Positions 61,085-64,000 of a stretch of DNA of 64,000 nucleotides are shown in pieces. A program made the position numbers and the translations under genes. The notes under the pieces were generated by a model. That model was not told where the DNA came from. It ran no database searches and saw only the letters and a program-made list of their open reading frames with translations. Origin of the DNA: UBA1479 sp040218445 (GTDB taxonomy: Bacteria > Pseudomonadota > Alphaproteobacteria > Rhodospirillales > Casp-alpha2); contig JAVJRK010000011.1 of the NCBI GenBank assembly GCA_040218445.1, positions 310,001-374,000 on the forward strand, in the 5' to 3' direction. Positions within the stretch are counted from its first letter, which is position 1. Every line of letters starts with the position of its first letter.

Positions 61085-62419
61085 ATGAAAAAGTTCGAGA
61101 TAAGCCGTCGCGGCTTATTGCAGGGCACGGCCGCTGCTGGCGCCGCGCTTGCGACCCCCACCATCTTTTCCAAGCGTGCCTGGGCCGGCTACATGAACGA
61201 GCCCAAGGGCAAAACCGTTACGCTGGGCTTCAACGTGCCGCAGACGGGTGCCTATGCCGATGAAGGTGCCGATGAACTGCGCGCCTACAAACTGGCCGTT
61301 GAGCACATCAACGGCGAAGGTGACGGCGGCATGCTCAACACCTTCTCGTCCAAGGCCCTGAAGGGCAACGGCGTTAACGGCAAAAAAGTCGCCTACGTGA
61401 CCGGCGACACGCAGACCAAGTCCGACGCCGCCCGTGCCAGCGCCAAGCGTATGATCGAAAAAGACGGCGCCGTCATGATTACCGGCGGTTCGTCCTCCGG
61501 TGTTGCCATCGCCGTCCAGGGCCTGTGCCAGGACGCCGGTGTCATCTTCATGGCCGGCCTGACCCACTCCAACGACACCACCGGCAAAGACAAGCGCGCC
61601 AACGGTTTCCGTCACTTCTTCAACACGGAAATGACCGGTGCGGCTCTCGCCCCGGTGTTGAAGAACAACTTCGGCTCCGACCGTGTCGCCTACCACCTGA
61701 CCGCCGACTACACCTGGGGCTGGTCGCAGGAAGGCTCGATCAAGAAGTACACCGAAAAGCTGGGCTGGAAGACGGCTTCCGCCGTGCGTACGCCGCTTGG
61801 CGCCGGTGATTTCTCGCAGTACATCACGCCGGTCCTCAACTCGGGTGCCGACGTGCTGGTCCTGAACCACTATGGCCGCGACATGGTCAACTCCCTGACC
61901 CAGGCCGTTCAGTTCGGTCTGCGCGACAAGCAGGTCAACGGCAAGGATTTCGCCATCGTCGTTCCGCTGTACTCGCGTTTGATGGCTCAGGGTGCCGGCG
62001 AAAACGTCAAAGGCATCTTCGGTTCCACCAACTGGCACTGGTCCCTGCAGGACGAAGGCTCCAAGGAGTTCGTCAAGTCCTTCGGCAAGAAGTACGGCTT
62101 CCCGCCGTCGCAGGCCGCGCACACCTGCTACAGCCAGGCGCTTCTGTATGCGGATGCCGCCCAGCGGGCCGGCACCTTCATGCCGTCCGCCGTCGGCAAA
62201 GCCCTGGAAGGCTTCAAGTTCGACGGTCTGGGCAATGGCCCGACGGAATACCGTGCCGAAGATCACCAGTGCTTCAAAGACGTGCTGGTTGTGAAGGGTA
62301 AAGAGAACCCGAGTTCCAAGTTCGACGTTCTCGAGGTTGTCGAGGTTACGCCCCGTGCGCAGGTCGAGTATCCTGCCTCCATGCTGGGTGGGAACCTTGG
62401 GCCGTACAACAACGGCTGA
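61085..62419 (+). CDS. Branched-chain amino-acid-type ABC substrate-binding protein
   Basis: A 444-residue periplasmic binding protein (Peripla_BP_6, LivJ/urea/amide type). The Tat signal SRRGLLQGTAAAGAALA (residues 7-23) is clear, ending near AWA at 34. The core has VTLGFNVPQTGAYADEGADELRAYKLAVEHIN and a GGSSSGVAIAVQGLCQDAGV ligand-binding stretch. Codon use is strongly biased to GCC/GTC/CTG/AAG, fitting very high expression. Ligand not certain (branched-chain amino acids, urea or short-chain amides). A strong hairpin follows it. Confidence 0.93.
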   Translation: MKKFEISRRGLLQGTAAAGAALATPTIFSKRAWAGYMNEPKGKTVTLGFNVPQTGAYADEGADELRAYKLAVEHINGEGDGGMLNTFSSKALKGNGVNGKKVAYVTGDTQTKSDAARASAKRMIEKDGAVMITGGSSSGVAIAVQGLCQDAGVIFMAGLTHSNDTTGKDKRANGFRHFFNTEMTGAALAPVLKNNFGSDRVAYHLTADYTWGWSQEGSIKKYTEKLGWKTASAVRTPLGAGDFSQYITPVLNSGADVLVLNHYGRDMVNSLTQAVQFGLRDKQVNGKDFAIVVPLYSRLMAQGAGENVKGIFGSTNWHWSLQDEGSKEFVKSFGKKYGFPPSQAAHTCYSQALLYADAAQRAGTFMPSAVGKALEGFKFDGLGNGPTEYRAEDHQCFKDVLVVKGKENPSSKFDVLEVVEVTPRAQVEYPASMLGGNLGPYNNG

Positions 62420-62442
62420 TCAGTTCTCCCTGATGGGTAATC

Positions 62443-62474
62443 GGTCGCTCCCGGGGCATTCCCCGGGGGCGACC
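62443..62474 (+). other. Intercistronic hairpin after binding-protein gene
   Basis: GGTCGC and CCCGGGG pair with CCCCGGG and GCGACC around a CATTC-type loop, in the 81-base gap between binding protein and LivH-like permease. There is no T-run, so partial termination or mRNA stabilisation is likely. Confidence 0.65.
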
Positions 62475-62500
62475 TCCCATTTCTTCGAAGGGATCAACTT

Positions 62501-63529
62501 ATGGACGCAATTCTTCTGCAAATTCTAAACGGTCTGGACAAAGGCGGAGCCTACGCGCTGATCGCCCTGGGCCTGACAATCATTTTCGGCACCTTGGGCG
62601 TGGTGAACTTCGCCCATGGGGCACTGTTCATGCTGGGTGCGTTCTGCGCGGTTTCCGTCAAGGCGCTGTTGAACATCCAACAAGTCACGATCGACCCCAC
62701 GCAAACCACCCCTTGGGGCGCGCCGATGGAAATCCGGCAGCCGCTCGTCGAGGTCTGGTTCGGCGACTTCGGGAATTTACTGCTTGATTATTCAGTTCCG
62801 GTTTCCATTCTCGTCGCCATTCCCATCATGCTGATGATCGGCATCGCCATGGAACGCGGCTTGATCCGGTTTTTCTATAAGCGCCCGCATGCGGAACAGA
62901 TCCTGGTAACGTTCGGCCTGGCCATCGTCCTTCAGGAAATCATCAAGGCCAACTTCGGCGCCAATCCGATCCCACAACCGGCGCCGGACTCCGTCAACGG
63001 CATGATCGATTTCGGCATCATCATCGGCATGGATGCCGGTAACGTCGTCTATCCCGCATGGCGCCTGATCTATTTCCTGTTCTCCATCGGCATCATTACC
63101 GCGGTCTTTGCTTTCCTGCAGTTCACGACATTCGGCATGGTCGTCCGTGCCGGCATGGCCGACCGGGAAACGGTGGGCCTGCTGGGCATCGACATCGACC
63201 GCCGCTTCACCATCGTGTTCGGCATGGCCGCCGTTGTCGCGGGCTTGGCCGGCACCATGTACACCCCGATCCTCAGTCCCGACTATCACATGGGCATGGA
63301 TTTCCTGGTCCTGAGCTTCGTGGTCGTCGTGGTCGGCGGGATGGGGTCGCTGGGCGGTGCCGTCGCGGCCGGGTTCCTTCTGGGGATTCTGCAAAGTTTC
63401 GCATCGATGAACGAGGTCAAGGCCATCCTGCCCGGCATCGACCAGATCATTATCTATCTCATCGCGGTCGTGGTCCTTCTGGTCCGTCCGCGTGGCCTGA
63501 TGGGCCGCAAAGGCGTGATGGAGACCTAA
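62501..63529 (+). CDS. Branched-chain amino-acid-type ABC permease (LivH)
   Basis: A 342-residue inner-membrane permease. Signatures: LNGLDKGGAYALIALGLTIIFGTLGVVNFAHGALFMLGAF (LivH start), ERGLIRFFYKRPHAEQIL, MVVRAGMADRETVGLLGIDIDRRF (EAA-type loop near 218) and GGMGSLGGAVAAGFLLGILQS. The family's long periplasmic loop lies between helices 2 and 3. A GGAT-type site precedes the ATG at 62501. The LivM-like gene follows after 4 bases. Confidence 0.93.
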   Translation: MDAILLQILNGLDKGGAYALIALGLTIIFGTLGVVNFAHGALFMLGAFCAVSVKALLNIQQVTIDPTQTTPWGAPMEIRQPLVEVWFGDFGNLLLDYSVPVSILVAIPIMLMIGIAMERGLIRFFYKRPHAEQILVTFGLAIVLQEIIKANFGANPIPQPAPDSVNGMIDFGIIIGMDAGNVVYPAWRLIYFLFSIGIITAVFAFLQFTTFGMVVRAGMADRETVGLLGIDIDRRFTIVFGMAAVVAGLAGTMYTPILSPDYHMGMDFLVLSFVVVVVGGMGSLGGAVAAGFLLGILQSFASMNEVKAILPGIDQIIIYLIAVVVLLVRPRGLMGRKGVMET

Positions 63530-63533
63530 AGCC

Positions 63534-64000
63534 ATGAATTCCATATCGATCAACAAACAGGACATGCTGCTCATGGCGGTTTTCATCGCCGCCGTGTTGG
63601 CCGGTCCGGTCATTCTCAAGCCGTTCGGTGCCGGATACCCCGACCTTCTGCAGAAATTCGCGATCTACGGCATCTTCGCCATCGGGTTCAACATCCTGTT
63701 CGGCCTGACCGGATATTTGTCGTTCGGTCACGCTGCCTTCCTGGGGGTCGGCTCCTACACGGCGGTTTGGACATTCAAGCTGCTCAGCATGAATCCGGTC
63801 CCCGCGATCATCTTTGCGACGCTCATGGGCGGTCTGTTTTCCGCCCTGATCGGGTTTATTTCGCTGCGCCGGTCCGGCATCTATTTTTCGATCCTGACCC
63901 TGGCGTTCGCGCAGATGTGCTACAACCTCGCCTATTCGGTGCTGACACCGATCACCAACGGTGAAACAGGCCTGCAATTGACGCAATCCGATCCGCGCGC
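63534..64000 (+). CDS. Branched-chain amino-acid-type ABC permease (LivM), partial
   Basis: The N-terminal 155 codons of a LivM-type permease; the window ends inside the gene. Visible: KFAIYGIFAIGFNILFGLTGYLSFGHAAFLGVGSY, the family signature, and FISLRRSGIYFSILTLAFAQMCYNLAYS. Starts 4 bases after the LivH stop, so they form one operon. The two ATPase genes should follow outside the window. Confidence 0.93.
   Translation, partial: MNSISINKQDMLLMAVFIAAVLAGPVILKPFGAGYPDLLQKFAIYGIFAIGFNILFGLTGYLSFGHAAFLGVGSYTAVWTFKLLSMNPVPAIIFATLMGGLFSALIGFISLRRSGIYFSILTLAFAQMCYNLAYSVLTPITNGETGLQLTQSDPR

Overview
The window reads as a chromosomal segment of an alphaproteobacterium, most likely of the Rhodospirillales type. 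This rests on a Shemin-pathway 5-aminolevulinate synthase (hemA), a PAS_5-like protein, an ScfR-type regulator, GC-rich third codon positions and dense operons. The genus cannot be fixed from sequence reading alone. No rRNA, tRNA, CRISPR array, transposase, integrase or phage gene was seen. Two stretches look foreign by their visibly lower GC: the lone exonuclease-BRCT gene near 18.4-19.3 kb and the giant RTX gene at 29.5-37.5 kb.

Layout. 0.1-7.4 kb (minus) is a complete dipeptide/oligopeptide ABC importer (two ATPases, binding protein, two permeases) followed by an M81/MlrC-type metallopeptidase. 7.7-11.1 kb holds small catabolic units: a carboxymuconolactone-decarboxylase-like protein with a 3-hydroxyisobutyrate-dehydrogenase-like enzyme; an RraA-type aldolase with an FMN-dependent 2-hydroxy-acid oxidase; and a small ABM monooxygenase. 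11.3-18.2 kb holds a PAS_5-like protein and a probable acyl-CoA operon (acyl-CoA dehydrogenase, acyl-CoA synthetase, RidA, phosphodiesterase, MFS). 18.4-29.5 kb holds the exonuclease-BRCT gene, DM13, creatininase, hemA, a sodium/solute symporter, rimO, two small membrane coiled-coil proteins, an MBL hydrolase with a formyltransferase-like protein, a SlyD-like FKBP and a histone-deacetylase-like enzyme.

29.5-37.5 kb is one giant secreted RTX/LamG/cadherin-like adhesin gene interrupted by a one-base frameshift. It is followed by a secreted protein with two six-cysteine repeats, ubiX, a benzoylformate-decarboxylase-like enzyme, an ArsR/DsbA pair divergent from an old yellow enzyme, a glycine-zipper lipoprotein, a nitronate monooxygenase and a LysR regulator.

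45.7-57.9 kb is iron territory. A Fur box precedes a DUF2325 gene, which leads into imelysin, di-haem oxidoreductase, second imelysin and DUF1513 genes. Next come a nucleobase permease fused to an ATPase-like domain, a second Fur box lying on the promoter of bfd, and a ferric-siderophore-type ABC importer. 58-64 kb has an FAH-family hydrolase, an orphan response regulator, an ScfR-type regulator with a histidine-kinase-like H-box, and the start of a branched-chain amino-acid-type ABC importer that runs off the window.

Regulation. Four copies of a TTGTATACAA-like palindrome lie upstream of four catabolic units and suggest a shared GntR-type regulator encoded elsewhere. Three operons carry a strong hairpin directly after their periplasmic-protein gene, which probably sets differential expression within the operon.
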